This document shows, in pieces, positions 49,346-61,000 of a stretch of DNA of 64,000 nt. Below the pieces are notes generated by a model that had not been told where the DNA came from, made no database searches, and saw only the letters and a program-made list of their open reading frames with translations. Source of the stretch: Dioscorea cayenensis subsp. rotundata (lineage: Eukaryota > Streptophyta > Magnoliopsida > Dioscoreales > Dioscoreaceae); assembly GCF_009730915.1 (NCBI RefSeq), contig NC_052474.1, forward strand, positions 6,917,501-6,981,500, read 5' to 3'. The translations under genes were made by a program, and so were the position numbers. The number at the start of each line of letters is the position of its first letter. Positions within the stretch are counted from its first letter, which is position 1.

Positions 49346-51934
49346 ATGGCTGAACTAGTTCAAGTCTCACTAAGAATCCATCTCTTCTTCTTCTTCTTCT
49401 TCTTCTTCTTAAATCTCAGTATAACAACCTTTTGCCACTCTGAAGTCTTCATAAGATCAACCCTAATTTACCCACTTACATGCACACCACCAACATCATG
49501 CAACTCTTATCTCTACCACGTCTCTCATGGCCTCTCCATGCAAACCTTAGCCTCACTCTACTCAGCCAACATTTCACTCATCAAACCTATCAACAATAAT
49601 GGCAACACAGACTACCTTATCTCAGTCCCATGCACTTGTGAAACCATAGACAATGGCACCACAGTAGGTTTTTTCCATGATACACTCTACATGGTCAAAG
49701 CCGGAGATTTCGCCGATAATATTACTAGCTTCTTGTTCAGTGGACAAGCTTATAATGTTAGCAAGAAGCTGTTTGCAGGTGTCTCGATCATCGTTCACCT
49801 TCCTTGCGGTTGTTATTCATCTTCGGCATCGTATCATAGTCTGGTCACTTACACTGTTCAGCAGGGTGACACTCTCTCTGCCATTGCTGAGCTTCTTTCT
49901 TCTGATGTGAGCTCTATAAGGATGATGAACCCTAGGTTGACAGCTGATCCTGAGTACTTGTACCCTGGTTGGGTTCTCTTTGTTCCAATGGGATTGCAAC
50001 AAAGCAACAAGCAAGAACAAGGTATGTATGGCAGTACTGTATATATATTTGCTAGATTGATTTGAGTGATCTTCTTCTCCTTTTTTTCTTTGATTCTTGT
50101 TAATGATCAGGAGAGAAAAACAAGATTGGCATAGGATTGGAAATATCAATGCCAATTGTCATCCTTTTAGTTGGAGGTTTAATTTTTCTTATTTATTGGA
50201 GACATAAATCTAAGAAAGCTGACAAAGATCCAACACAACTGAAGGACAAAAGCATCAGCAAGATATCTGTCCTAGAGAACAAGTTCATGCACAAAGAAAG
50301 CAACAAAGGTGACAGAAAATTTTCTCTTTTTGTGGATTAATTCTTATATATTAATTCATGGTTTGTGAAATAAAACAGAACTTCTACCATATGAGTCTGA
50401 GAGACCTCTGATATTCAGTTTGGAAGAGATTGAAGAAGCCACAGCTAACTTTGATGAAACAAGAAAGATTGGAAGTGGTGGTTATGGAAGTGTTTATTTT
50501 GGCATGTTAGGAAAACAGGTAGTTAATTGATTGATGTTTCTTATATTCCCATAACTTTTCTTAATTTGATATTTGTTTTAGGAAGTTGCAGTAAAAAAGA
50601 TGAAGTCCAGCAAGTCTAAAGAGTTCTTTGCTGAACTTAAGGTCTTATGCAAAGTACATCATATTAATGTGGTAAGTGATAATGAGAATAAGTAAAGTAT
50701 ATATATATATATATATATATATGTTCATTCTTTTTGAGTCTGTTAATTAATCGATTATGCTGTAGGTCGAATTGATCGGATATGCGAGCGGTGATGATCA
50801 TCTATACCTTGTCTATGAATTTGTAAAAAATGGTTCACTTAGTGAACATCTCCATGATCCGTTGCTAAATGGTACAAAGATATATATATATATTTTTAGA
50901 GCATTGCAAGTTAGTTCACTGAGATTTTTGTAACTAAAAAGCAGGGCATCAACCACTCTCTTGGAATGCTAGAGCTCAAATAGCACTAGATGCAGCAAGA
51001 GGCATTGAATACATTCATGATCATACAAAAGCTCGATATGTTCATCGTGATATAAAAGACATCTAACATCTTGCTTGATGATGGATTGAGAGCAAAGGTC
51101 AGACTTTATAAGCATACTATGTTTTAAACTGTTTCACATTTATCTTTGGAGTATTTATTCAAGTGTTATATTCTTCATATAGATTGCAGATTTTCGGTCT
51201 TGCAAAGCTTGTTGAACGTACTGAAGACGAAGACTGCTATGCGACACGATTAGTTGGAACTCCCGGATATCTCCCACCAGAGTATATGCATAGAACACTA
51301 ACAAATGCACAATTTTTCTCTATTGGATTGACTGCATTTATTTATTTGAAAAAGACACATGTTTACAGGTCTGTATGTGAACTTCAGATGAATACGAAAA
51401 CCGATGTTTTTGCATTCGGAGTAGTACTCGCAGAATTATTAACAGGGTACCGTGCTCTGATTCGAGACAGTAAGGAGGCCAACAAGATGAGATCATTGAT
51501 TTCAATTGTAAGATTAATGTCATGGGCTAGTAACTATTTCAAATTACAGTGATAACTTCAGCCTTTGTTTAACAATGAACAGATGAAAAGCATTTTTCAA
51601 AATGAGGATCCAGAGGCTGCATTGGAAGCTATAATTGATGTTAATCTCAAACGAAGGTATCCAATTGAAGATGTATACAAGGTTAGACCTTTATATATAT
51701 AATCTTATGAAGATGATTAATTATCATGTACTAATTTCAATTATTATTATTATTTTTTCTGAATTTTAGATGACTGAAATTTCCATTTGGTGCTTACAAG
51801 ATGATGCAACATTTAGACCGGAAATGAGGGAAATCATAGTGAAGTTATCTCAAATTCTAATGTCTTCAATTGAGTGGGAAGCATCACTGGGAGGAAACAG
51901 TGAAGTTTTCAGTGGTCTCTTCAGTGGAAGATGA
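49346..51934 (+). CDS. LysM receptor-like kinase, LYK3/EPR3 type (two apparent frameshifts)
   Basis: Ten exons: 49346-50021, 50111-50308, 50379-50518, 50582-50671, 50766-50871, 50945-51097, 51183-51281, 51369-51507, 51583-51681, 51770-51934. A signal peptide with a run of about ten Phe is followed by three LysM domains ([12 protein letters not shown]…, a middle domain between CTC and CGC, and [20 protein letters not shown]), a membrane segment ([19 protein letters not shown]) and a kinase with [12 protein letters not shown] and EVAVKK. The C-terminus [12 protein letters not shown] resembles Arabidopsis LYK3 and Lotus EPR3, from memory. Such receptors sense chitin-like or microbial polysaccharides at the plasma membrane. 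The catalytic loop reads HRDIK and then meets a stop unless one A is removed from AAAA at 51054-51057. The DFG segment reads ADFRSCK unless one T is removed from TTTT at 51191-51194. With both corrected the product is 620 residues. It may be a pseudogene or a consensus error. The ATG at 49346 is preferred to 49310 for the signal peptide. Confidence 0.85.
49384..49410 (+). repeat. (CTT)n microsatellite inside the signal peptide
   Basis: About nine tandem CTT/TTC units encode the poly-Phe core of the LysM kinase signal peptide. Slippage here would change the length of the hydrophobic core in steps of one residue without a frameshift. Confidence 0.85.
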
Positions 51935-53105
51935 ACACAAATTATGAAGAAATTTAACTTCAAATTAAGGCAATGTAATGATCTACCTATGTTTTCAGAA
52001 ATAATTTTCAAACATTTTCAATGCTGTTCTTTAAAATTATTGACTGATTGAAAATAAAAATTAAAGAAAGTGGATGAATAGAAACAACTAGTGAGGTTCC
52101 AATTTCAGCTTCTTATGGGGAAGGTCTTGCCTTTCAATTCAGTCACCCAAAAGAGGCCAATTAAACAATGAAGAAAGTCTTTGTTAAGCGTGTAATTGAG
52201 CCATCTTTATTTGACTTTTATAATCTGGTCAACTTTGCTAAGTCATCATCACCCACTTGGCAAATATGATCTTATTATTTTAATTTATTTATGAAGTTAA
52301 ATGTCTTGCCATCACTGTCAATCCAACTCTAATTTTACCTCCAATGGATGTTTGCCACGTAGGTTAAAAAAAATATCTGAATGTATTCTCAATTATTACA
52401 AATATAAAAAGAAAACTAGCATATTTGCGTATATACCTCTATAAACCACTATTATTAATGTAAAATAAATACTCCACTTTTTAAATTTTTTAAAAATGAT
52501 TTAATAAAATTTGGAAATAGGATAATTAGAAAGTTTTTAAATGAAAGATTTCAAATTTTTCAAAAAGGTTGACCATAGGTCCCATCCAAATCCCTTGCTT
52601 GCCATTTTTTTATGTAAAAAATTTAAAATCAAGGACTTTATTGTTTAATAATTAAATCATAATTTTTTTATAAGAGTTAGGATCCTAGTTTTTATGTACC
52701 TTTAGTTTCGATAAGTGAGCTAGATGACTCTTCTCCAAAGACGTTTTATTAGTCTAGCTCTTTTGTTCCTCTCCATCTAGTTCGTAAATGATTTTTGTTT
52801 TTTTTATTTTTATTATTATCATTTTATTTGTTTATTTTTTTTTTTGTTTTGGGTTTCAGATGACCAAGTTGCTATTGAATGCATGTTTTTGTATTCATGT
52901 TTTTTCTTTTACAATGAATTCGTGGTTTATTTTATTTTATTTTTATAAACATAATAAACAAATAAAAATTTATAAATGAAAAAGAAAAGAGAGAAAAGAT
53001 AAAAATAAAAAATAAAGGAAAAATCCGGTTCTCCCGCGGAACGAGAAAGGGTAGTGTGGGATTCCTCTGGGAATTTACGGAATAAACAATAAAGATGGGA
53101 GCTTT
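51935..53105. other. Intergenic DNA, no gene seen
   Basis: AT-rich sequence after the LysM kinase stop. The T-rich stretch around 52790-52960 is low complexity and its reading frame is not convincing. The 5' UTR of the phosphatase gene begins near the right end. Confidence 0.45.
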
Positions 53106-54204
53106 CTTATTTTGACCATTTAGGAGGAAGAGGGAAGGAGGAGTTGTTCAAATCCGAAGGCTTCCATCGTCTCTTCTTCTTCTTCTTCTTCTTCTTCTTC
53201 TTCTATTTTAAGGATCTCTTCCTTATCGTTCAAGGGAAGTAGATCTCGTAAGCATTTTCAGAATCTCTTCTTTTGTGCATTCTACTTTTGGTGTTGCCCT
53301 TGTTGGAAGATCAAGAGGTATTGGGGACCATTTCTCTTTGTAAATCCTCTGATTTGTTGAGAGAAAGGAGTATTTTTTTTGTGTGTTTTGGTTATGGAAT
53401 TAGTGAATAGGTTTTTATTTTGGTTTTCATGCTTGTATGACTGGTTAGAATTTTGTTGCTGAAGCGAAAGGTGAGTTTTTTTTTCATTGTGATTTGGAGT
53501 TGCATGAATTATTTTGCTTGTTTTGTCTTGAAGTTTAAGTGTTTATTGTGAAATTCTCTTTGTATGCTAATTTTTTTTTTTAAAAAAAAAAGTTTTTTTT
53601 ATTCGGATGTTTATTGCATGGTAATATAGAATGAACGGAGATTGAAAAATCTTTATGATTTTAATTCATTTGTACGAGGGTGGAAATCCCTTTCGATGCT
53701 GATTGTTTTGTTTTATTTTATTTTTATTTTTTTAAATTGAAATTGCTTACTGCAATTGTAGCATGAATGAGTAGGGGAGGATGGAAGGATAAAAGTATGT
53801 TCTATGCTTTGGTTTGAGGAAATAGTTTATTCCGGACTCCCATATAGAAGCAAAACCTTTTTCTTTCCTCTTTCTAAAGTAAAAATAATGAGAGTTGAGC
53901 GTTGTGTGGTTTGGATGAAGAACAGGACAAGAAGTGCACACATACAAGTGTCTTCTTTGTGTTTCATCTCCATTTTCAAAGAATTTTTTCTTTCTAACCA
54001 TGTGTGTGTTTTTTTGTGGCTCGGAGGAATCAAAGTATTAGTTTCATGTGCTGTAACAAATTCGGAAATTTAGTATCTAATTTTTAAAACTTCTACTAAT
54101 ATCTGTTGATGGCAGGAATGCTATTAGATGTGTGTTATTACACATGTGAAGTGTGTTTTTTTTTGTCATTGAATTGTGGTATCTTTATCTCTTTTCAGGA
54201 GAAA
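53106..54204 (+). promoter_or_regulatory. Likely 5' UTR and leader intron of the phosphatase gene
   Basis: A less AT-rich stretch near 53110-53247 with a CTT repeat (about 53170-53203) ends at a good donor (gatctc|gtaagc, 53248). The acceptor cttttcag ends at 54198, six bases before the ATG. This suggests a non-coding first exon and a leader intron of about 950 bp. Confidence 0.5.
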
Positions 54205-57200
54205 ATGCCAGAAGTTCAGTTGGGTGCTCATACTATAAGATCCCATGGAACCAAAGTCATGAGGTTTCACATGCATGATTGGATTATACTTGTGCTTCTT
54301 ATCATCATAGATGCAGTGTTGAACATTATAGAACCTTTCCATCGTTTTGTGGGTAAAGACATGATGACTGATTTGAGATACCCGATGAAAAGCAACACTG
54401 TGCCCTTCTGGGCTGTCCCGGTATGCTCTTTCTTCCCTTGTAGTGTGAAATGAGTCCTAATTTGTCATATATTATGTTGTCATTGAGAAAGTAACGGAGA
54501 TGTTTTTTTGTTTTTGCAACAGTTTCTCGCAATTTTATTGCCTTTCGTAATATTTTCTGTCATCTACTTCAAAAGGAGGAACGTATATGATTTGCATCAT
54601 GCTGTATTGGGTATACCTTCTTGATCTTTCAGATTGTGCATTTGCTATCGTATAAATGAGTATCTCACTTATCTTTGTTGCATGTACAACCAGGACTTCT
54701 TTTCTCTGTGCTTTTAACTGCAGTGCTTACCGATGCAATTAAGGATGGTGTTGGGCGACCTCGACCGGACTTCTTCTGGCGCTGTTTTCCCGATGGGATA
54801 GATGTAAGCCATTAACTTAAAAATCTCTTAAACTTGATCTTTAACATTATATGCCCATCTTATTTAAATCATCTCTCTAACATCATTGTTCCTGTTGTTA
54901 AATTGGATCTACAGAAATATGATAATTTCACTACGGGTGTTTTGTGCCATGGAGAGAAGAGTGTGATCAAGGAAGGGCACAAGAGCTTTCCAAGTGGCCA
55001 TTCATCATGTAAGCATTGTCATGGCCCCATTTGTATTTCAGATTAATTGATTTTGGTGTCAACTTTGTAATTATGATGATGACTAGTGTTTATGTGTTTG
55101 TCTTTTTGAAACATCCATTCCAAAGTTATAATTATCTGATAGTTTTAGAGTTCAATGTTTTTAACATTGCTTGTTGTACCTATTCTTTTAGCTCTATAAG
55201 GTGTAGGATTTTACCACAGAAAGATTCTTTCAGCGGTGCCATAGTTTCTTAATATATTGCCCTATTTCACCCTTGGCAAAAGATGCATCATTTGAACAAC
55301 TCCAGACAATTAGATTGCTTTGAATAAATGGATTTTATATAGTGACTGTTAATGGATACCACATGACCGCATTGTCCTTTAACCACAGGAGAAGTCAATG
55401 TAGTTCACCAGATGATATTTCACGGTTGACATGCCTGTAGGGCAGACCAAAGGATTGGTTAAATTGATACCATATGCATGGTTCTTATGTACACATTAAT
55501 GCTTTATTCTCTTTCATAAAATATTGATAGAAAACCAATGGGTGTTGGTCCAAGTAGCATATGCTTGGGTTTGTAAGTAGTTTTGAGTTTGAAACTTTGT
55601 GCATGCAATAAACACCTATTGGGAGAGGTCTACCCCCTATGGGGCTCCCAATATCACATCCCGGAAAACCAATGGGGTAATGACCAAACGACAGTGTTGG
55701 CAGAATCCATGTGACCACTGGATAGATCCATTTAGAATAATTGTGCATGTAATCCAATAGTTCTAATGGTTTTTTCTAGATTTATTTCTTGCATATGGAG
55801 AATTATTAAGGTTAATTGCATTCCTTGAGAATGCAGCCATGATGAATGAACACGTGTATTCATTTGTAATATTTCCAAATACTAGTTCAGCAAGTACCTT
55901 AGCATCAGCAATGTCTCCGCTGAACAACCAGGCTATGAAACATCTGTTCAGATCTGGGTTTCTGAACTTCAACCAATTTGAAATGACAGTTATTTTTGAA
56001 GATTTTTGGTAGACTTTCTATAGTGTAAGCATTAATTTACTGCCATTATGTTTCTAACTAGTAAGTTGGACTAATAGCATTCTCATTCATATACAGGGTC
56101 TTTTGCTGGACTGGGGTTTCTTGCTTGGTATTTGGCAGGGAAAATCCGGGCATTTGACCGTAAAGGTCATGTTGCAAAACTTTGCATTGTGGTTCTTCCT
56201 ATACTTGTGGCAGCCCTTGTGGCAATCTCCCGAGTTGATGATTATTGGCATCATTGGCAAGATGTATTTGGTGGTGGCCTTTTAGGTTTGCCTTCAGACA
56301 TGCTTATTCTTATTCTATGCTTTACAGTTATTGTACTATTTCTGTATCCTCATTTCAACTGTTTATTTATTTGTAGGATTGGTGGTTTGCTCATTTTGCT
56401 ATTTGCAATTCTTTCCACCACCATATGATATGGACGGTATGATCTTTTTTTCCGCTTGTGACTTGATAAATAATTCAGATGGCCAAGTTGTTGAAGTATT
56501 ATTTATAAGAGTTTTTAATGTTATGCCATTGGTTTAGTTGGTAAATATGGATTTCAACTATACAAATCTGAGTCTTACACTTTGAGTTGGTTCAAATCCT
56601 CAAAATATATGTTTAATTTGCATCCATCTAACATGGTATCAGAGCTTGGTTAAATGGTCTTTTGACAAACGTGGGTAACTAAAATAGAGTAACATAGATC
56701 AAGGGGTCATATTAACATGCTAATAGTCTTAAATCAATTTAGTTAATTAATATGGATATAAAAAAATAAAGTCTCTCATTCCATTTGATGTGTTTGGTTG
56801 GCATGCAATATTATAATTCACTTAAATAAACATTCTAGCTAATACTGAAAGTGAATAATTATTATATACCCAAAATAAAAATGTTTTCAAAGTCGCTATT
56901 CCAGTGACAATTGCATGATAATGATATGCAAGAATTCTAGTAACAAACAAATCGAGATGCTTATGCTATTGCTTTTTGTTCTTCAGATATTAACAGGTGT
57001 CGTTTATTGCAAATGTATCTTTTGTTTTACAGTCACCATAATGAAACAATAAGTAATTAGTATGACAAAAAACTCCATTTTTCTCTCAGCTATGACATTA
57101 TTGTGTATTTAGTAATCGCATACCCTGTGAATCTTGGTACCGGTTTATCTTCAGGGCGTCTGAATTTTTTCTTCTTTCTGATGTAGGTTGGGGTCCTCAT

Positions 57201-57419
57201 GCATATTTCCAGGCGTTGGCTGACGCAGGGACAAATAATGCCCAGGTATCTGCAGTGACGAACTCCATTCAACTCAGGCAGGCGGAGATGGAAACAGTTT
57301 ATGCTTCATCAGAGCGTCAGAATGAGCTTTGTTGCGAGAGACACAAGCCGAATCCTAGATGCATTGGAAGCTGGTCGAAGACATTAACGCATTCTGTATC
57401 TCAAATACTGATGTATTAG
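54205..57419 (+). CDS. LPP: Lipid phosphate phosphatase (LPP, PAP2 family)
   Basis: Seven exons (54205-54420, 54523-54610, 54694-54803, 54915-55008, 56097-56285, 56377-56436, 57187-57419) join in phase to 329 residues. It starts [20 protein letters not shown], as in plant LPP2/LPP3-type proteins. The three phosphatase signatures are intact: K118-x6-RP (KDGVGRPRP), PSGH at 164-167 and SR-x5-H-x3-D at 214-225 ([12 protein letters not shown]). About six membrane segments are visible, including [30 protein letters not shown] and [14 protein letters not shown]. The enzyme dephosphorylates phosphatidic acid and related lipid phosphates at membranes, giving diacylglycerol, and so can attenuate phosphatidic-acid signalling. 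Which LPP paralogue it is cannot be settled here. Confidence 0.92.
55009..56096. other. Phosphatase intron 4, repetitive-looking block
   Basis: A 1.1-kb intron. The part around 55540-55760 has a different composition (for example accccctatggggctccc and cccggaaaaccaatgggg) and looks like a degenerate transposable-element insertion, but no ends or coding similarity could be defined. Confidence 0.35.
56519..56645 (+). mobile_element. tRNA-like pol III promoter overlapping an LTR/primer-site-like motif
   Basis: Within phosphatase intron 6, TGGTTTAGTTGG (56530-56541) matches the A-box consensus and GGTTCAAATCC (56589-56599) matches the B-box consensus. The same stretch starts TGTTA and ends TAACA (56519-56633, 115 bp) and is followed immediately by TGGTATCAGAGC, the initiator Met tRNA primer-binding site used by Copia and TRIM elements. 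It could be a SINE-like remnant or the left end of a short TRIM-type element. No second terminal repeat was found. Confidence 0.45.
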
Positions 57420-58079
57420 GAAGTGAACTGGATTTTTTTGTTTGTGGCATGTTTGTTCAGATATATGCCTTTGTGTGTATATATATATGAGCTTGAGATA
57501 GAGTGAAAATTATTTTTATTCCAGTTGTATCATTCTTTTTGCTGAATCTTTTTCTCTTATTGTATAATTGAAATGCTCTTTGTACTGCTTTTCTGCAGAA
57601 CCAGTATGTGATTTTATGGTTCATGCTCATGCTTTCTGTTTCTTAGTTTTCTATTTCAACCAGAATGTGACTAATTTTATTGGCTAATATCTTTAACTGG
57701 GACTAATTTTATTACACTCATTCTCATCTCTAATCTTACACAAGTATGGTCCCATATTGCACAACAACATCATAAACATATTGACAAGCAACATTGACAA
57801 AATTCCCACCCAACACAATTGTACATGAACACATAAAACCATAACACATTACACTGATATTGCTTTCTTGGTGTCTGATCATCATGCGAGGAAATAACCA
57901 GAATGGACTGCCGTCTTGTAAGTATACTAGTCCCGGACTTAATGTTCTGTCTCAACTGGAGCCAATTGAACAAACTGTGCTATCATTATATATTTACCAT
58001 AAAATTTCCTTGAGCAAAACCTTGTTAGAAGTAGATATGAATGCATGTCAGCTGCGGCTAAACTTTTTGATATTATGGA
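57420..58079. other. Convergent 3' UTRs of the phosphatase and RLP4-like genes
   Basis: The phosphatase gene (plus) and the RLP4-like gene (minus) converge. The interval holds their 3' UTRs and a (TA)n patch near 57476-57490. No additional gene was seen. Confidence 0.45.
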
Positions 58080-61000
58080 CTACTTGAGCACATTTCTATC
58101 AGGTGGTGATGACCGAAGATTTGAGGTAACTGGCAATCCATTAGAATTGGGAGTCTCCATTTCAAGAAACATTAATGACTTCTGCCTTTGGTATCTATTT
58201 CTTTTTGCTGCAATTGCTGAGATGGCTGGAACAAAGATAAATTAGAAGGCAGTAGTAGTACAACTGTGGTACAAGAAGTTACATAAATTGAAGAATGCAA
58301 TGTGTATATATAAGTATGTCAAGCAACAAGAATGTGTAGTATTTTTGCAATGGGAGTTGCTAGTTTCTTGAGGATTATTTCACAATATTGGCAGTTTCAG
58401 AAATTTCATTAATTGAAAATGCCTCATGGGTGCATATCTGAAGAGAAGGTGCCAAGCTATCTTAAGTTGTTCAATTAATTGAGCATGGGTGTTAAGTTCG
58501 TTTAAACGAAGATTCTTATATAAAGTATAAGCAAGTTAATTGAGGGAAAATATAAAGAACAGATTGAGAACCCAAGAAACTAAACTTACATGTTAAACCT
58601 TGAGTAGGAGCAAAATCATAATCATGTCTTCCCCGCCTTATGCAGAGTATGTAAATCAGCAAGAGCAACACGATGAGAAAAACACCACATGCCAGCCCAA
58701 TTGCAACCTTGCCACCAGTTGACAAATTTCCTTTTTCCCAAAAAAATGGACATGCAGGTAGAGAAGGTACACCACATAGACCTTTGTTACCTGACAGACT
58801 AGTGAAAAAAAAAAGAGATGAAATAGGGAATCGAAGAGAAATGCACCCCTCGCAAGTCTTAGGAAAGCTCAATCCTAGAAAAAGTAAAACAATGTGCCAA
58901 GACACTAAACTGACATGGATTAATAAATTTGATTATTGTGAGAAGAATGAAAACATCATTGGGACTAAACAGAAGTAGAAACTACAAAAAGATGAATCTA
59001 CCTTTTTTTTTTTTTAATAATGTTTCTACATCAAAATTGTGCATCCGGAAAATGATCCACATTTCCCATAAGTTGGTTTTGTAACTCTCCAGCTATGTCA
59101 TTGGGTTACATTCAAGTGTTTTCTTAGTGGTATTTTAGTCATTTCACATGTGAAAATCTTTCTAGTTTCAACCTAGTCAAATCCGGATGGGTTCTTTTCT
59201 ATCATTTGTCATACAAACCACATCCAAGTTCATGTGATAGTCTTTCTAGTTTCAACCTAGTCAAATCCGGATGGGATCTTTTCTATCATTTGTCATACAA
59301 ATCACATCCAAGTTCACAAAATTATGTTTGACCAGTCCTCGTCCAAGACTTGAACTAGAGGAAATCTATTACCTGTCTTTTCTATCATTTGTCATACAAA
59401 CCACATCCAAGTTCATGTGATAGTCTTTCTAGTTTCAACCTAGTCAAATCCGGATGGGATCTTTTCTATCATTTGTCATACAAATCACATCCAAGTTCAT
59501 AAAATTATATTTGACCAGTCCTCGTCCAAGACTTGAACTAGAGGAAATCTATTACCTGATGCCTGGTTATAAGGCAAACTCTACTCATGAACCACTGAGA
59601 CAAATAATGTGATTATACAGATATTGTTCTACTGATTATAGTATAACATGTGAACAGGATGACGCTATCTGAGAACTACTTGTGCTGAATTTTAGGAGTA
59701 AATTATTCCTGCTTCCAATCAAAAGAGATGATAAGATATAACCATAAGTTGCCTATTTTATTTTTCTGTTGAAGAGTGAAAATGCAAGGGCCCGTTTGTT
59801 TTGTAAACATTTTTCAAAAGAAGCAAAAGGATACATAATAAAATTGTTTTCTGAAAATGAGTAAATCGAAGACAAAGACCCTAACTTTGTCAGAAGCAGC
59901 ATATCCAAAGATATTTGCCTTAAACTAGAAGACAGTGAAAGCATCTAGATGGCCTGAACATCCATAATAGGACAAGCATACAAGAAACTATGTTCAAACA
60001 AGTTTCAGCCTAATGTATGTTACTTAACAACTGTAATACAAAAATGAATATAGAAGCATGAAGGATAACATACTCAATCACTCCACCATGCACACCGATT
60101 GAATAGAGTTTGTCAGGCACTTGGCCATCTAATTCATTGCTGTTCAACAACCTGAGTACCAAAAAAGATAATAAACATGGTAAAAATAAATAGGAGTCTT
60201 AAGGTCAAAAATTTTAGATCCATAATACAATAAGTTCATCTTATTTCATAGTGCTGGATTAACCAAATCGTCATTTGTCCTTTTCTTAGAACAAAAGCAA
60301 CTAATCAGAAAAGGAAACAATTGGCACCAAGAAAGTCTCATTTATCTAGGATTATAATTTGTAACAACCAAAGGAAGGCAATCCCCTAATGTTTGAAGAG
60401 TGCTTTAAAAGATTCCCACTTATACATATGGGGAAAATTGCTTTTATTTGATGGCTTTATATCACAAGTCTCACCTAATCAAATTCCTAAATATTTACAT
60501 GAAAACTTAACATCTAATGAATAGTCAGATCCTTAAAACAATAGTAGAATAGACTGTAGACATAGTAACTACTACTTCATGCAAAAAATAAAAAGTTCCT
60601 AATTAAAGAGATCTGCTTACACAACTTGCAGATTTGATGAACCCATGCTCTCTGGAATGCCCCCAGAAATTTGATTTGATGACAAATCCCTGTAATAAAA
60701 TAAAGCAATAAGGAATATGGCATATGAAGTAGCTCATGATAATAACTGAGTTTAGGAGAGAAAACATATAATTTTCCAAGGAAATTTTCATACAGACGGG
60801 ACAATGTAAATGGCAGCATTAACTTTCCCTATTAGCAGCAGCCCAGTAAGCTATATGCTGAATCCTTAACAAAAGCATAAACTTGACTACGGTAGCATGC
60901 TTTGCAGAAATAATATTGTAACCTCAGGCATCAAATATGTTGATCTTGCTAATTTTATTTGTCTTGCATTGGTTACATAGACTCAGCTATCAACCAAATC

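Noticed and set aside
52788-52979. 63-codon Phe/Ile-rich frame
   Set aside because: Low-complexity T-rich DNA translated as hydrophobic residues; no start context or homology.
56589-56599. A complete functional tRNA gene at the A/B-box pair
   Set aside because: The A-to-B spacing is too long and no cloverleaf with paired acceptor stems can be drawn, so it is at most tRNA-derived.
58516-58905. Open frame ending GLTCKFSFLGSQS as the C-terminus of the RLP4-like protein
   Set aside because: The donor CAAG|gttta at 58598 and an in-phase acceptor at 58226 lead to a family-typical tail exon, so the read-through sequence is intronic.
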